Source of the DNA: Aspergillus flavus
Lineage: Eukaryota; Ascomycota; Eurotiomycetes; Eurotiales; Aspergillaceae
Assembly (NCBI RefSeq): GCF_009017415.1
Contig: NC_092406.1
Coordinates: 3,906,001 to 3,970,000 of the forward strand
Reading direction: 5' to 3'
DNA: 64,000 bases
The translations under genes were made by a program, and so were the position numbers. Below, in pieces: positions 11,737 through 22,300 of the stretch (positions within the stretch are counted from its first letter, which is position 1; each line of letters opens with the position of its first letter). The notes under the pieces were generated by a model. The model saw only the letters and a program-made list of their open reading frames with translations, was not told where the DNA came from and did not search any database.

Positions 11737-12869
11737 TATTACGATCGATATATTTGATGACCTTAGTGCTACGGCATCTTTAACATTCCCCGCAAAGGGT
11801 TTTCGATATGCATTAGACACGGCGTTCACGGATTTTGGCGTTATTTCGATCCTGGGGATTTCCTTGGTCGGTCCGAGGGGGAAGGGTTATCACGGTTTAA
11901 TTGGCATCTCTCGCATTTTGTGGGTTTACGGCATTTGACAGGCGCTTATTTGCGAGGCGCTTTGTGTCCCAGCATTTGATCACAATATTTTGTCATGTAC
12001 CGTTGGCCTTATTCGTGTTGTTCGCGCCTTCGCCACTATGTCTACGTTTCTAGTGCGCCACTTCTTTTGATTTACATCAACCGACTTTGTTTCCATTACT
12101 AGGCCACTGGCCTTTCACAATCAGTCCCGCATCCCTCCGTGCACTAAATGTAAGCGACGGCGCTTATGGTGTTTTGAAAGGTGGCCAATTACGGCGTTTG
12201 CTCATCACGACAAGTGGTTGGAAAACCTCGAGTTCTCTCACCTTGCATTGTCGCATTATATGTACCTTCTTCTGTTCTTCTTTTTTCCTGGCAGGATTGA
12301 TGATGAGATGACTTATTAAATGAGGGCTTTGCTTAGTTCGCTATATTCCAGGGTCTCATCCACTCCGGAGACACTTGCAATATGAAGCCGTATTGACCAT
12401 TGTTCTACGAATAATAAGAATGAAATCTGCCAATATGGATCTGAAGTAGACGCTCGCGTATATATGTACAGTAGCCCGAGTAGCGAAATAGCTTTGATTA
12501 GATTGTACTGCGCTAATATGTGATCTATATCCATTTTGCTTGCAACGTTTTTCTGGCTAACTTTCTATTCTATGCCTAAGGACTAACAATAGAATGCTGG
12601 CTTAATAGGTAACAGCGAGTGCCAGCTTTCTGTCTACAAGTATTAGATTAACGAAATCATCCTCCTTCTCATTTCACACAACACAAATCCGATCATGTCC
12701 TATTACCATGGCTCCCGGGCCCTGGATAAACTTTCAGTGGAACTAATCGAAACAACCCTATCTAAATCCTCACACCAATGGTCTCTGCAAAGCTTAAATA
12801 AATTTGGTACTTGCCAAGTCCTAATATACTCCAGTGTTGACATGACAGAAGTTCCCAGTGTGATACAGC
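11737..12869. other. Convergent intergenic region (1.1 kb)
   Basis: The stretch lies between the cdh1 stop and the epoxide-hydrolase stop. It contains only short random frames and AT-rich sequence. No gene, RNA or repeat is supported. Confidence 0.55.
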
Positions 12870-13931
12870 TCACAGAACCGACTTCTTCTTAGTATACCCG
12901 GCAGTCCAAAATCCAGGCCACTCACTCGGCAGCTCTTCCACAATGAACCTGAAAATGGCGGCGTGTACCTCTTCCGGCTTTTCATACTGCGCAAAGTGTC
13001 CTGCGTCGATCGTAACCTCAGTCAAATTACTACAGTTCTCTCTCATCGGCTCGACAAGGCGAGACGTTATGGTATCACATATCACATCCCTGGCGTCATG
13101 GATAAACAGGACTGGTTGGTCCAACTTCCCCTCGCGCTTTCCATTGTATTCCGCGTTCCGCGCATGGTGAAGGTAGTACGCAGATCCGGCCCAGAAGCCG
13201 GTTCTCTGCATATCCTGAACAAAAGAGTCGAAGACCTCCGCAGGGAGCACCGGAGGCCCTGTCATCTCCACACTCGGGGGCTTTGGCGCCCCGCCCATCC
13301 ATCCGCTCTTGCGCACGGTGGCGAACAGTGGGGCAAAACGGCTAGATGGGGGCGTGGATGGTTGCAATGAAGCTTTGCACATTCCTGCAATGTCACTGTC
13401 GAACCATTCGACGGTTTTTTCGAAGTTCTCCTCCCAGTTCTTCATATAGTCCCACTGGCCGAACTCGTATTCGTCCGCTGGGTAGAGCTCGCGGTTCACA
13501 TAGGGAAGGAAGCCCTGCCAGCCGCGCTCGATAGTGTGGAACGGCACAGACATATTCACCAACGCTTTAACCACCTCGGGGTGTTGCGTCGCAACGGAGG
13601 ATGTGACGCCTGCGCCCCAGTCGTGGCCGACCCAGATCGCTGCATCGCGGCCTGTGTCGGCTAGCAAAGCTAACATGCCCTCTACGATGGCCTCTTGACA
13701 GTAGTCATCGGCCACGCGGCGGGCAGTCGACTGCCCATAGCCTGGCATATCAGGGGCAATCGCGCGGAACCCCACGGATGCGAAGGCATCGATTTGCGCC
13801 TTCCAGGTGATCGCGCTGCCTGGCCAGCCATGGATAAAGAGAACCAGAGGGCCATTTGCAGGGCCTGCTGCTAGGTAGTGGATCTTTTTGCCGTCCGCGT
13901 AGACGACGTTGTGGTCGGTGATGGCTACCAT
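12870..13931 (-). CDS. Alpha/beta hydrolase, epoxide-hydrolase-like
   Basis: Intronless, 353 aa from the ATG at 13931 (MVAITD). An in-phase open stretch upstream to 14021 is probably leader. Oxyanion motif HGWPGS is at 34-39, nucleophile Asp104 in GHDWGAG, probable charge-relay Asp at 279 or 282 (FIHDARDVICD) and His312 in DAGHFAQYEKP. A cap region carries the paired tyrosines typical of the fold (AYYLHH, about 252-253, plus others near 150-160). This matches soluble epoxide hydrolases and related C-C or haloalkane hydrolases; an Asp nucleophile favours epoxide or haloalkane substrates. No signal peptide, so cytosolic. It is divergent from an aldo-keto reductase, suggesting a detoxification or catabolic pair. 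Substrate unknown. Confidence 0.85.
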   Translation of the reverse strand: MVAITDHNVVYADGKKIHYLAAGPANGPLVLFIHGWPGSAITWKAQIDAFASVGFRAIAPDMPGYGQSTARRVADDYCQEAIVEGMLALLADTGRDAAIWVGHDWGAGVTSSVATQHPEVVKALVNMSVPFHTIERGWQGFLPYVNRELYPADEYEFGQWDYMKNWEENFEKTVEWFDSDIAGMCKASLQPSTPPSSRFAPLFATVRKSGWMGGAPKPPSVEMTGPPVLPAEVFDSFVQDMQRTGFWAGSAYYLHHARNAEYNGKREGKLDQPVLFIHDARDVICDTITSRLVEPMRENCSNLTEVTIDAGHFAQYEKPEEVHAAIFRFIVEELPSEWPGFWTAGYTKKKSVL

Positions 13932-14504
13932 AATGATATGTGATCGTCGGGAGTTCAGAGTCTCGCCGATTTGTGAACCCTCAGTCTTTCTGCGTTGCTT
14001 GTTTGATGGCCTTAGACACACGAGGTTACTTATGTGTTATCCCCTCAATCCTTCGGTTAAAAGTCCTCGGGGTGATCAAAATGGGGGCGATCAGGTGGGG
14101 TGAGATTTAATATGTATACGTACTAAAGTACTACCGAGTAGGTAAGCACTGCCCCTCACTGAATCGTGCAACACGATCCAATCTAACTCAACCACTATAG
14201 CAATGAGTAATATTAGTCGCTCTGCATAAACCAGTCTTATCATGTCCTGCCGCCCGCTGACATCAACCTTGTTCACATCGTCGACCGGAAAGGGATGTCA
14301 ATCTCTCGGGATTAAACGTCGGATTTATGCAGCTTATACTCAACGCCGGTCAAACGCCGGTAACTCCTCGTTCTGCTCTTGAATGGGGAGTTCCTCTCTG
14401 AGATATAAAAAGGAGGATATGGCTGTCGAAATGGTGTTAAAACCCATGATCACAAATTGCAACGACTTCAAAGTTTCATCAGTGCACACCTCCACCAGAC
14501 GAAG
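13932..14504. promoter_or_regulatory. Divergent promoter between epoxide hydrolase and aldo-keto reductase
   Basis: A 573-bp head-to-head gap. It contains a repeated CGCCGGT element (twice near 14343-14362) and a TATA-like TATAAAAA at 14404 facing the reductase. A shared regulator is inferred, not shown. Confidence 0.45.
14404..14411 (+). promoter_or_regulatory. TATA-like box for the aldo-keto reductase
   Basis: TATAAAAA about 94 bp upstream of the ATG at 14505 is correctly placed for an inducible fungal promoter with a leader of roughly 60 nt. Confidence 0.45.
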
Positions 14505-15622
14505 ATGCCCGAGATTGTGGGCAAGGAAGTAGGCCCCATTGGCTTTGGTCTGATGGGATTGACTTGGCGAGCGACGCCACCGTCTCAGGATCAGGCCTTC
14601 GAGGCTATGCGCACCGCTATCCATAATGGAAGTATGTTAATCCCTTGGCAGGTAGCCAACTGGTCCCTTTTCATCCTCGGTAACTAACTACTGTAACTCC
14701 AGGTAACTGTTGGAATGGTGGCGAATTCTACGGATCCCCTGATTACAATAGTCTCGTGCTCCTGGAACGGTACCTTGAGAAGTATCCAGAAGATGCCGAT
14801 AAAATCGTTCTGAACATCAAGGGTGGTTTGAACCCCCAGACTCACCAGGTAGACGCCTCTCCGGAGAACACTCGCAGAAGTCTGGATAACTGCATTGCTC
14901 AGTTAAAGGGCCGCAAACAAAAGATTGACATGTTTGAATTCGGTCGCCGCGACCCAGCTGTGCCGATGGATGTCACCTTTGATTTGATCGATAGGGAGTA
15001 TGTCCAGACTGGAAAGATCGGGGGCATCGCCCTGTCAGAGGTGCGGGCTGAGACCATTCATGAAGCCGTCAAACACACCAAGGTGGTCGCGGTAGAGGCC
15101 GAACTCTCCTTGTAAGTTACCTGGATCGAGTCCATGGCTGCGTATGTTGACTGAGTCAGGTTCACTACCGACATCTTGGAGAATGGTGTCGCTGCGGCAT
15201 GCGCTCAATATGGGATCCCAATCATCGCCTACTCGCCCATTGGCCGAGGCATGTTAACCGGCCAGTTCAAGAAGTTTGACGACCTTCCAAAGGACTCGCT
15301 GCTGCTCTCCCTCAACTTCCCCCGCTTCCAGCAGAGTAACTTCGAGAAGAATATGCAGCTGGTCGAGAAGGTGGAGGAGATCGCGAAGAAAAAGGACTGC
15401 ACACCAGCACAGCTGGCTATTAACTGGACGAGAACGCTATCCAGGCGTCCGGGGATGCCGACTATTATTCCGATTCCCGGTGCGACAACAGCAGACCGGG
15501 TGGAGGAGAACAGTAAGCTTATCGACATCACGGACGAAGAGATGGCGGAGATTGATGCGATTTTGGAAAAGTTCACCCCAGCTGGTGGACGATACCCCGA
15601 GATCATCCCGACTAATACGTAG
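14505..15622 (+). CDS. Aldo-keto reductase, pyridoxal-reductase-like (AKR8 type)
   Basis: Three exons in phase (14505-14631, 14703-15111, 15160-15622) give about 332 aa. The first strand and NADPH-side glycines appear as PIGFGLMGLTW. The catalytic Tyr sits in WNGGEFYG and the catalytic Lys in LNIKGG. The usual catalytic His position reads FEFGRRDP, as in the fission yeast pyridoxal reductase group, where Arg replaces HR-type sequences. SEVRAETIHEA, AYSPIGRGMLTG and PIPGATTADRVEEN are family-typical cofactor-binding segments. Predicted reaction: NADPH-dependent reduction of pyridoxal or another aldehyde in the cytosol. It is divergent from the epoxide hydrolase. The specific substrate is uncertain because fungi have many paralogues. 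Confidence 0.85.
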
Positions 15623-16473
15623 GCTATGAGGATTGTGTCTGAGCTGGCTAATGTATCAAGAATGGAGGCTGTATGTGTTTATGTAAACTTTTGCTTTTTA
15701 TAGTTCGTATTGTGTCATTGTGGCTTCCCTACAGGCGGGTGGGTTGTATACAATGTAGATTCCATGTCAAGACATAGCGAACTATCGATTTTTATCCTTT
15801 CAGAGAATGAGAAACTACGTTCATTATTATAATACACTCGTAACAGTCTTACAGCAAGACGCAAACAAGAAACCGACTGAACCATTGAAAGGGGGCCAGC
15901 CCTAACTATGCAGCGGCAAAGTAAGTGACCGGTTTGGAGATGTTCATGGAATTTTTAGAAGAAAGAATAACAATTAAACTATAGATATTCTCCCAAGAGA
16001 TGGCAAGACTCGTAGTTTTAATTCATGCAGTTATAGCATCCAGCTGGTTTAACAATAATCATCAACTTTTTATTGTCCACTTCGAGACGTCTCACACCCA
16101 TTCCTGTGTCGCGTTAATAATGTAATTGGGCGTGGGAAGATCTCAGAGATACCCAGAGAGATGGCCTTAAGAATACCAGGGTAGCCACCAAATGTCCCCT
16201 GAGCTACAGCCTATAATGCAACACAGCACTGAGTACCCTTACTAAAGCAGTGTGATGAGGAGAGTTCAAATCAGTAGAAAAATTCCGGTTCGTATAGGTG
16301 TATATATGATATAAAAACACAACCTCCGATGGTCTCTAGATTGGAGATACGCCCCAAACCATATTGGGACCGATTTCATTACTTATGCTACACTGGTTAT
16401 AGAACATTAGCCCAGATGACCCGATGACATGCTTCTACGCATTCTCTTAGAACTCACAATATGGATTGAAGAT
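15623..16473. other. Convergent intergenic region (0.85 kb)
   Basis: AT-rich sequence between the 3' ends of the aldo-keto reductase and pdx1 genes. No coding, RNA or repeat feature is supported. Confidence 0.55.
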
Positions 16474-17462
16474 TTATAGAACTAGCCTTCCAGGCTCAAC
16501 CGTCAAAAGAGCCTTGACACGGTCTAAGAAAACCCTAGCTCTCTTCTCCTCTTCAACAGGAACAGTCAGACTAAAGACATTGGCGGCGCTACCGGCCGGA
16601 GCCTCCACCACCGAGGGCCGGGGAACAGCTTTGGAGACCTTGCCGCTGAGAATATCGATGATGTCTTCCTTAACAGGCTTGGCCGGCTGAACGGCGGAGG
16701 GCGCCTCAACTACGTTCAACTCAGGAACGTAATCGCCCCGGGATGTCTGGATGGGCTTTGCGCCGAGAACCTCATCGAACAGCTCGTCGGCGGACTGCTT
16801 CTCGCGAGACGAACGGGGAAGGTCGTCGTTGGCCAGGTCGGTAGCACGGGCGAGGAATGTCGCAAGAGGTACGTTAACACCCAAAGTCTCTTGGATCTTC
16901 TTCTGGACGGACAGGACAGTAGCCAGGGAGATCGAGACGGCTACGGAGGTAGTTGGTGGAGGTCTAGCGACTGGCTCCTCGGCCACTGGCTGTGGCTCAG
17001 CGGGCTTGGGCGGTGCGGCGATCTTGATGTTGCTCAGGTCGAGGTGGGCAAGCTTATCAAACCGGGCTTGCTGGGTGGCGGGATAATCAGCCGGGATGGA
17101 GCCGAGGTAGGCGAGGACGTCGCCCTTGAGAAGACGGCCCTTGGGACCAGACGCTGGGATCTTTGAAACTTCCGAATCTGGAATGCCCTTCTCGTGAAGG
17201 AGCTGGATAACGGATGGGTACAGCGGGTAGGCGGGGTTCTGGGTCTGAACGGCAGAAGAAGATGCCAGGCCTAGATAGAGCGGCCAAAAGCGATGTCAGC
17301 GTACAGGTCTCGGAAGGTGTATATATTCCAAGCGTCTTTTGCGAAAGAATCTCCCTCATTTTGATATCCCGCGGGCAACTTACGTCTTGTAGTACCGAGT
17401 ACGCGTGGTTGCCGTCTGGCGAGCACGGCCGGAATTTGGCGCACAGTGAAGCTGGAGGCCAT
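16474..17462 (-). CDS. pdx1: Pyruvate dehydrogenase complex protein X (E3-binding protein), lipoyl-less form
   Basis: Two exons (17462-17384, 17270-16474) give 291 aa. The first 27 residues are Arg-rich and acid-free (MASSFTVRQIPAVLARRQPR), a matrix presequence. A peripheral-subunit-binding domain follows at about 43-82 (YPSVIQLLHEKGI, ASGPKGRLLKGDVLAYL). A Pro/Ala linker leads to a divergent C-terminal domain (about 120-291) that lacks the E2 catalytic HxxxD motif. No lipoyl domain and no lipoyl-lysine motif (DKA/DKV) is present. Protein X anchors the E3 dihydrolipoamide dehydrogenase inside the fungal PDC core. Identity rests on the binding domain and overall layout; the call of PDC rather than another 2-oxoacid complex is inferred. 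Confidence 0.82.
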
Positions 17463-18000
17463 TTCTAGATATACAAAGATCTCCCTTTATAAGATCTGGG
17501 TCGTGTGCTTTCTCCGGTCGTATGATACTCCCGTGCTGTAATTGGATTCGGCGGACTAGGGACAGGAACGATCAAGAACCCACCACCACGTCGATGGGGC
17601 CGCACAGAATCCCAAGTGGATCGTGTGACTCGAGGCGATATCGCGATCTAAAGCTAATTGTAAGAAGACATAAACGCTGGATTCGACTGCAAAAGGTGAG
17701 ACCGACCTTGTAGAGACGTTGAGGTTGTTGGGAGCTTCACCGGCCGCCCGGACGGGAACATTTTTCTGCCGCGGAGACGACCGGACTCCAAGTCCGTCAC
17801 AGTTACTGAGAGCTATCGGAGTTCTCCATTGAACTATCGGTAAGTCCATTTTCCTATTGTTCCTTTTAATTGCCTAGCTCTAGGTTGTATGCAATGTCGG
17901 AGGCCAATCACCGCCCGGCATTCTGCGATTTCCGTCCTGTATTTGATCCCTCTATGTATTCTAATGCTAATTGACAGTATGCCTTGAACTAGGCCCCATA
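17463..18000. promoter_or_regulatory. Divergent promoter between pdx1 and the Mrx15-like gene
   Basis: A 538-bp head-to-head gap serving two mitochondrial genes. Between 17782 and 17840 it holds a 6-bp stem hairpin (CGGACT-CCA-AGTCCG, 17782-17796), a direct repeat CTATCGG (17813-17819, 17834-17840) and an inverted repeat AGTTC/GAACT (17820-17835). A leader intron ending in TTGACAG near 17978 is possible. Confidence 0.45.
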
Positions 18001-18870
18001 ATGTTTGCAAGATCTTTTGCTTTCCGGGCATTTTCGCTGCAATGTCCCAGGACCTTTATGACCCCCGGATCGTCGGTGTCAAGCCCAACTTGGAGATACT
18101 TCACTTCAAGCGCTGTTCGAACAAAGGCCGCGGTTAAAGTCAAGCCACAGTATAGCCCTCCGCAATTCAAAGCGCCTCCGCAAACCGAGCAAAGCCTGAA
18201 ATTTGCTGGACGACGAGCAGAGGGTTTCGGAAAATTAGAGCGAAAGGTCGCGAAAGAGGGACAGGTATTACTTTTCCAAGCGCCATCACATCGCAGCTAT
18301 GTTCTAGGTGCCTACGGCATTTCAGCGTTTTGCTTCGCTTATTCCGTATACAACTCCAACGTTGTCTTTCGCGATCCGATAATACCTCTTCCAATGTGGC
18401 AGCAGGCTCTTTTTGGCGGTATCTGCGTCATGATGAGCGTCATGGGTACCGTGTTCCTCTTCAAAACTGGACGGCTGATCAAAGCAGTCAATGCCGTTCA
18501 ATCTAACGGACAGACATATCTCCGCTTCACTGTTCGGAGCTTCATTCCTTTCAAGAAGCCATTTGAGTTCGATGCTTTACCCCATCAAGTAGCGTTTTCT
18601 CGTCGGCTAGTTGTGACGCATGACTCTGTGGCTCGCATGCAGCATGCAGAGGCCGCTCAAAATGGGAACGTGAGCTTCTTCAAAGCGCCTTTAAAGAAGA
18701 CGAGCATGCTCCTTTGGAGACTATTCCGATCTGTTCGGCAATTGTTTACACAGGAAGACTTCATCCTCTTGGAAGTGGAAGGTCAAAAGGGTGTTATGAG
18801 GATGGATTCTGCGGGATTCGTATCGCAGGACTTTCTTGTGATTGGCAATCCGGTCAGTTATAGGCGTTAG
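18001..18870 (+). CDS. mrx15: TMEM223/Mrx15-like mitochondrial inner-membrane protein
   Basis: Single exon, 289 aa; 18001 is the first in-frame ATG. The N-terminal 45 residues are basic and Ser-rich without acids (MFARSFAFRAF...), a mitochondrial presequence. Two membrane segments are at about 100-118 and 132-154, followed by a soluble C-terminal domain with a beta-rich pattern (QTYLRFTVRSFIPF). A VLLFQAPSHRSY lead-in before the first helix and the two-helix hairpin resemble human TMEM223 and yeast Mrx15, a mitoribosome receptor that helps co-translational insertion of cytochrome oxidase subunits. The assignment is by layout and local similarity, so moderate. It is divergent from pdx1. Confidence 0.62.
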   Translation: MFARSFAFRAFSLQCPRTFMTPGSSVSSPTWRYFTSSAVRTKAAVKVKPQYSPPQFKAPPQTEQSLKFAGRRAEGFGKLERKVAKEGQVLLFQAPSHRSYVLGAYGISAFCFAYSVYNSNVVFRDPIIPLPMWQQALFGGICVMMSVMGTVFLFKTGRLIKAVNAVQSNGQTYLRFTVRSFIPFKKPFEFDALPHQVAFSRRLVVTHDSVARMQHAEAAQNGNVSFFKAPLKKTSMLLWRLFRSVRQLFTQEDFILLEVEGQKGVMRMDSAGFVSQDFLVIGNPVSYRR

Positions 18871-19329
18871 ATGGCTGGCTGATCAAGTTGATCTGCTGTG
18901 GGCCATCTGATTGTGATATTCATTCTGAAGATGTCTAATACTGGTATTGTTCTTGGTCCCCTTGATTGGGACCTTTTTGCATCCTGAACTTATGAAGCGT
19001 CTCGATCTGTCCTTGTACAACAGATTCCCATGTATAAATAAAACCAATTCTTCTACAAAATGTAGCAGTACCGAGCATAATCTAAGTAAACAACAAGAGT
19101 GAGACGACATCATGGTTGTATTATCCGTGGCACGTGACCACAGGCGCGTCCTTGTAATTGTCTGTGACGCGACTTCCAGATCACTATCGCGCGGGCCCCT
19201 CCAAACACCCGACGGTCAGTTGTCGTTTACCCCAGAGTCTCTGGGTCGCCTGAGGCAGTTCTCAACGCTTCGCTTTACCTTTCCAGACTTGCAACCGCGG
19301 TCGCCGAAAAGCGACTGCCTTGTCGCAAG
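18871..19329. other. Intergenic, smc1 promoter region
   Basis: 459 bp between the Mrx15-like stop and the smc1 start; it carries the smc1 promoter elements described separately and no other feature. Confidence 0.55.
19131..19173. promoter_or_regulatory. Candidate cell-cycle elements upstream of smc1
   Basis: CACGTG (19131-19136), GGCGCGTC (19143-19150) and GACGCGAC (19166-19173) cluster about 160-200 bp before the smc1 ATG. ACGCG cores resemble MluI cell-cycle boxes bound by MBF, which controls cohesin genes in yeast. The sites are not exact consensus. Confidence 0.35.
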
Positions 19330-22300
19330 ATGGGGAAGCTCATCAGGCTCGAGCTTTTTAGTATGCAGCGCTTTCGGAAGGTCATGATACATACTTGATT
19401 ACTGACTGGCACACAGACTTCAAATCATACAAGGGACACCATACCCTTCTTTTCGGCGATGCCTATTTCACTTCTATTATCGGGCCCAACGGGTCCGGAA
19501 AGTCCAACTCGTGCGCTTCTCCGCATCCCCGACTGGAAACGTACGTGCGCTGACCATACTAGGATGGATGCTATTTCCTTTGTGCTAGGAATTAAGTCTT
19601 CTCACTTGCGATCTACGAACCTTCGCGATCTTGTCTACCGCGGTCGTGTCCTGCGCACCTCGAAACTCGATGCTGATGGTAATGTTATCGACGAAGAACC
19701 GAACGGACAGGATCACGCCGAAGATGGAGTTGACGGCGAACAATCACAAGACCCTAGCGGATCGAATGATCCTAAAACAGCATGGGTTATGGCAGTCTAC
19801 GAGGATGATGCCGGCGAGGAGCAACAATGGCGACGATCGATTACGAGCCAGGGAGTCAGCGAATACCGTATCAACAACCGCATCGTGACCGCGCAGCAAT
19901 ATAACGAGGCGCTTGAGGCGGAGAATATCTTGATTAGAGCGCGCAACTTCTTGGTCTTCCAGGGTGATGTGGAGGCGATCGCGTCACAATCACCAAAAGA
20001 TCTTACCCGGCTGATTGAGCAGATCTCTGGGAGCCTCGAATACAAGGCTGAGTACGAGCGTCTCAAAGCGGAGGCAGAGGAGGCAGCGGAGCAACAGACA
20101 GTCCAGCTTAATCGTCGGCGAGCCATCAATTCCGAGATCAAGCAATACCAAGAACAGAAGCGGGAGGCCGAGAATTATGCTCGTAAAGCGGAGGAGCGCG
20201 ACCAAGCTATCATCACTCACATCCTCTGGAAGCTCTTCCATTTCCAGCGCATGATCGACGATTCCAGTGCAGAGATCTTGAAGTACCAAGATGAACTCAA
20301 GGAGTATCGTCGGGGCGTTGAGAAGTACGAAAAGAACGTCGAGGATGCTAAGAGGGAGCACGCGGGCGTTGGTCGAGAGGTAGCAAAGGCCGAGAAAAAC
20401 ATCGCGAAGAAAGAGAAGGATATCGAGGAAGCCGCCAATGACTTGGTCCCGATTGACGAGAAAGTCGACATTACTATGAAAAAAGTAGAACGATTTGCCT
20501 CTCGAATCGCAGAGATTGGCAAGGAGCGAGACTCGCAGTCGGCCAATGTCAAGCGTCTCGAGAAAGACCTTAAAGTCGTTGAAAAGGCACAATCTCAGTG
20601 GGAAGCAGAGTGGCAAAAGACAATGACCAAACAAGGCGTTCAACTGAGCGAGGCTGATCAGCAAGAATACAACAAACTGAAAGAGGAAGTCAACAAGCGA
20701 TCGTCTGCGGAGCAGTTGAACCTCGACAATCTACGGCGCCAAATGAAGACTGAAGCCGAAGCCCACAACAGCCTTAAAAGCAAGTTTGAAAGTACCGAGT
20801 GGCAGCTCAAGACTTTAGAATCGGATACACGCTCATTGACTGAGCGTAGGTCGTCCATCAAGGATACGGTCAAAACTACATCTAAGGACATCGAACGCAA
20901 GAAGAAGGAGCTGAACGCACTCACTTCCGAGCGGCTGCGTGTTTCGCAGATGAGGACTGAACTTGAGGAGAAGCTACAAGTTGTCTTGAAGAAACTTCTT
21001 GAAGCTGATGACGGCAAGAAGCAGACTGAGAGGGAGATCAGAACAAAGGAGCTGATCTCGACCTTGAAGCGTATCTTCCCTGGTGTAAAAGGCCGCGTCA
21101 GTGACCTATGCAAGCCGAAACAGAAAAAATACGCCGACGCTGTTAGCACTGTTCTTGGCCGTCACTTTGATGCTATTGTTGTTGACAACGAGAAAACTGC
21201 CAAGGAGTGTATCCAGCATCTTCGTGATCAGAGAGCCGGCCAGGCTACCTTTATTCCTTTGGAAACTATTCAAGTTAAGGCATTCAATTCTAACCTAAAG
21301 GGAATGCACAGAGGAATGCGCCCAGCGATTGAAACAGTGGATTATGATGACTCCGTGTCCAGGGCTATCAGCTACGCATGCGGAAACGCCATTGTGTGTG
21401 ATGACTTGGCGACAGCCAAGTATCTCTGCTACGAAAAACATGTGGATGCGAAGGCCGTCACTCTCGACGGTACAGTGATCCACAAGGGCGGCCTGATGAC
21501 TGGTGGCCGAGGCCCTCAGCAGAACTCGAAGCGCTGGGAAGATTCCGAGGTAGAGAATCTATTCAAACTCAAGGACAAATTGATGGCCGACCTTGCCAAT
21601 CTGCCCAAGGGCCACCGCCGGGGTACCGAAGAAGAAACGCTACAAGGAGAGCTGGTTGGTCTTGAACAGCGCTTAGCGTATGCCCAAGAGGAGCTCAAGG
21701 CGCTTGAGAGGAATCTTCAAAGCAAGCACACTGAATTGGACTTTGTTAAGCGCCAGCTCGAGGAGGTGAAGCCCAAGTACGTGGAGAAGCAGGAAGAACT
21801 GGCGGAGCTTGAACAGACAATCACAACATCGCAAGAAACCGTCAGCAACGTTGAAGATGAGGTCTATCGTAAATTCTGCAAGCGCCTTGGGTACAGCAAC
21901 ATTCGTGAATATGAAGTTCAACAGGGATCCCTGCATGAAGAGGCTGCCCAGAAGAAACTTGAGTTCACAACCCAAAAGAGCAGAATTGAGAATCAGCTCA
22001 GTTTTGAGAAGCAGCGTCTCCAGGCCACTCTTGATCGAATTGCCAGTCTGCAAACTCAACACCATCGTGACCAGGATATGATCGAAGAGCTCAAACAAGA
22101 ACAAGAGGGCATTCGTAACCAACTGGACGAGTATAACGCGGAGCTCGAAATTCTTCGTGAGCGTCTCGAGCAGCAGAAGGAATCTTACGCACAATCCGCC
22201 GAGAACCTCACACAACATCGTAGAGAGCTTCAAAGACGCAGCAGAGATGTGGAAGCTACCTTGAAGAATGTAAATGCATTGGAAGCAGAGGTCCAGCGTA

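Noticed and set aside
17782..17836. tRNA-like pieces (CTCCAAG anticodon-like loop on plus strand; box-A-like TAGTTCAATGG on minus strand)
   Set aside because: No matching T-arm or box B (GGTTCGA-type) at proper distance, and no acceptor stem on either strand.
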